A stretch of DNA of 64,000 bases from Cloeon dipterum (taxonomy: Eukaryota > Arthropoda > Insecta > Ephemeroptera > Baetidae). Position 1 is the first letter of the stretch, and each line of letters starts with the position of its first letter. Both the position numbers and the translations under genes were made by a program. The stretch lies in NCBI RefSeq assembly GCF_949628265.1, contig NC_088786.1, positions 1,860,001-1,924,000 on the forward strand. Reading direction: 5' to 3'. Of the stretch, positions 61,286 to 64,000 are shown piece after piece. The notes under the pieces were generated by a model, which saw only the letters and a program-made list of their open reading frames with translations, had not been told where the DNA came from and ran no database searches.

Positions 61286-64000
61286 ATGGTGTTTTGCACA
61301 ATGAGATTTATCTCTTCATAGATCTAAATTGAAAATGGCTTTGTAAAAAATTTATTTATTTCATTTATTTAATACAGCATTTCAATAAAAGTATTTTTAA
61401 ATTTTCATCGATCTCTAGTTTTTATTTCTTTTGGTAAAATGGTGCGCTTCTACAGCAATCAAAATTATTTCGTTTACTTATATGCAAAATCGACAAATCC
61501 TATCATTACTTCAATTTCATTAATTGCTTTTTTCATTTCATTATGAAAAAGTCTTCTATAAATCGAAAAATAGCAACCCCTTAACTAGTAAAACTAATTT
61601 TCATGGCTGCAACCGGCTCGACATCACTGCTACGCGGGTTGCGTTTGATTCGTTTCGTGGGGTTCGTGGCAGAGAGCAGCAGCGCCTGCAAACAAACCGG
61701 CGCCGTAGAGTTGGTCGGGGGTGCGACAGATGGCATCCAAACCCCCATCTCACCCTTGCATGGCGCGAACCAATCATTCCTTCTTCGCTCCTAATTGTTC
61801 GTGACAGCATGAAATATAATAAAAAAAAACTACCGTCTAGCACGGGATAAAATCTAAGTTTGGAAACTTATTACCAAGATCTATAGCATTTATTTTAAGT
61901 AAAGAAAACCTTGTAGCAGCAAATCAACTTTTTTTAAAGAAGAGTATTTATTTGTAATCTTTGGAAGTCCAGCCAATTCCGAAGAATTAACGGCTGGTAC
62001 TTGTTCCTAATCAATTTAAAAAATGATAATCACCAGTTTTATAGAATATTGTAAATCATTTATCAATTTTTCATCTTTAACACTTACAATGAGGATTGGA
62101 TGAATTGAGATTAAATTTGCGCCTGTAAAACACGCATGCTTTCAGCGAGATAACTCCTGGTCTTGTGCACGGGTGCGTAAACGCGTATGTACAAACAAGT
62201 TCTCGGCTGCACACGCTTTTGATATGCAAAACAGCCAATTATCATGATAATGCTTGCACACAAACTGGCACAATAAGGCGAGTTGAAGCGCCTGCCGACT
62301 CACTGCCGACTCTATGAGTGACTGACTGCCGACATATGTATGTAAACGACGAGATAAGGTTCATTAATCAACAACTGAGCGCGCATATACACAAGCCCTG
62401 TCGCTCGCTTCGACACGTGTCACTCGTCCCTCTCACCCGCATTAATTATTAATTATGCGAGCAGCGCCAATTTTGATTAATTCATTAATTCGCATTCATT
62501 AACAAAAACTTAAAGGGAAAAACCGATGAATGACTCACAATCAGCGGCCATTGCATTTTTACCTCTATGTTGAAAAGTATTCCGAGAAAACATTTAAAAC
62601 GTGGAAATTACCTCCAGTGGGATTTTATGTAAGGTTAAGAAGAAAATGGGCATGAGTCAATTGATTTTAAGACTGGTAGTGCTCAAAACTATATTAACTG
62701 TTGAATTAGTTCGCGGAGGTATTTGAATGCAAAAAATCCTCAATTAACCTCAGCTGGTCCAAGAAAATGAAAAAAGTTAGTACAACACGATGTGTTAAAA
62801 CAATTTTAGGCGATATTATAACCCTTTCAATTAAAAGTTCAGACAAATTTGGCGAACAATGATAATCCTCCCTGTTAAACTTTATCAAACAACTCTTGTA
62901 TTTTTATCAAGTTTCTTATCTTAAACAAAGAGTTTAGTTCAATCAGTTTGATCAATGAACAGCTTCATTGATCAATCGTAAGTTCTCATTTCAGTGTTAA
63001 AGCAGATTTATGACGGTTAATTAAAACTCACTTGTTAGAGGTATGTTGAAGCCAGATTTCAACTGAATCAGAACTTATAATTAGATTTCCAAGTCTCGAT
63101 TGTCTAAAACTTAATCTAATTTCTTGCAGAAACTATCCGAATTGGACCAAACAAACTACTCTAAACCTCACAAGCACTTATGTTTAAATTTCGTCGACAT
63201 GAAAACCATTTATAAATTGGCTCCAAAACCGTATTAATGAAACGTTTTTACTACCAAGCTAGAGAAAACCTAATCAACGATTCGCTCAAAAAACACTTTT
63301 ATCAACAAGAGAGCTGATAGTAATTTTTAGAAAATTCCCAACATAATTTTTCGCGCCCAAAATCGTAGAAAAACGCAGGTATACTCAAATTAAATGGATG
63401 AAAATATAATTTATTTAGCTGCTTTTGCCTTTTAATTAAAAATAAAATAATTTCATAATACGCTGGAATGAGGATGCACTTACGGGATCATATGCATAAT
63501 TTTAGTTGTGGTCAGCATGCGCCCGTCCAGTAATATGTTTTTGAATAATTCGCGAACGAGGCGTGATTGGCCTGTGATTGCCAACATTAAGCGTGTCGCA
63601 TTAATTTGTACCATCGACACTGCTGTTGTCTGCTGAGAATGATAATTGGCCTTTTTATTGTGGCAGCGTTGCGCACTGATGAATTATTCACACTCGCGCT
63701 CGCGATAATGTAACGCAATTGCGGCCCCAATTAATTATTCATGGGCCAAACTTGACACAGTTTTATTGATTAGTGCCACTTGAGCGCCAGCCGCTGCCCC
63801 CTTGATCAACAAATTCCACCGCTTGTTGGAGAAAAACTCCTTCAGACTTCACTTGAACAAAAATTGAGTGAAGGGGTCCGCTATTGAGAAATAAAGCCGG
63901 TTTAAAAGGAAATTTTTTACTTGATTGAATTAATGGTGGTTTAAAAATTCTCTCGAAATGCTTTGTATTTTATATATTGACTTAACTATAGAATTTACAT
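61286..64000. other. Right-end non-coding region
   Basis: No gene supported. Contains the tetraspanin 5 poly(A) signal (61384-61389), a GC-rich island at about 61600-61800, three short 'actgccgac' repeats near 62295-62335, and AT-rich DNA to the end. Confidence 0.5.
61600..61815. other. GC-rich island, unknown (possible SINE or retrocopy)
   Basis: A ~200-bp GC-rich block in strongly AT-rich DNA. It contains 'aaccggctcgac' and 'aaccggcgccgtagag' and ends near an A-run at 61822-61830. The A-run suggests a retroposed sequence, but I see no clear tRNA A/B boxes or recognisable protein. Confidence 0.3.

Overview
This is a stretch of animal nuclear DNA, most likely from an insect. Genes are split by canonical GT-AG introns, many only 50-60 bp long. 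CpG-rich patches alternate with AT-rich sequence. The gene content fits arthropods: an immunoglobulin/fibronectin cell-surface protein that looks like insect fipi, a tandem array of tetraspanins, and two ankyrin-repeat genes. I cannot name the order or species from sequence alone. All exon models are hand-built from reading frame, splice-site consensus and protein pattern; none was checked by alignment or RNA data.

Layout. 1-1878 is upstream DNA, the first ~640 bp resembling a dispersed repeat. 1879-4089 (+) is a seven-exon ankyrin-repeat gene whose C-terminus resembles a SOCS box. About 475 bp further on, a CpG-rich promoter-like block leads into the signal-peptide exon (4565-4610) of the fipi-like gene. 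Its remaining seven exons lie at 48773-51725, so intron 1 is about 44.2 kb. That intron contains a complete four-exon ankyrin gene on the opposite strand (17046 down to 15034). It also contains eight related copies of a short dispersed repeat, a second repeat family, a diverged tandem duplication, a 21-bp minisatellite, a 5'-truncated non-LTR retrotransposon, a possible LTR remnant and several microsatellites.

52833-61285 is a cluster of five tetraspanin genes, all on the + strand and all with the same phase-0 exon plan. The second and third copies are the closest pair. The last 2.7 kb hold no gene I can support.

Function. The fipi-like protein is predicted to be a secreted or GPI-linked neural surface protein with three Ig domains and one FN3 domain. 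The tetraspanins are four-pass membrane organisers with six-cysteine large loops. Each tetraspanin gene has GATA motifs within about 150 bp of its start codon, which suggests shared regulation. Nothing here is operon-like, and I see no CRISPR array, rRNA or convincing tRNA. No wholly new system is evident. The best leads are the GATA-marked tetraspanin array, the nested antisense ankyrin gene and the unclassified intronic repeat family.
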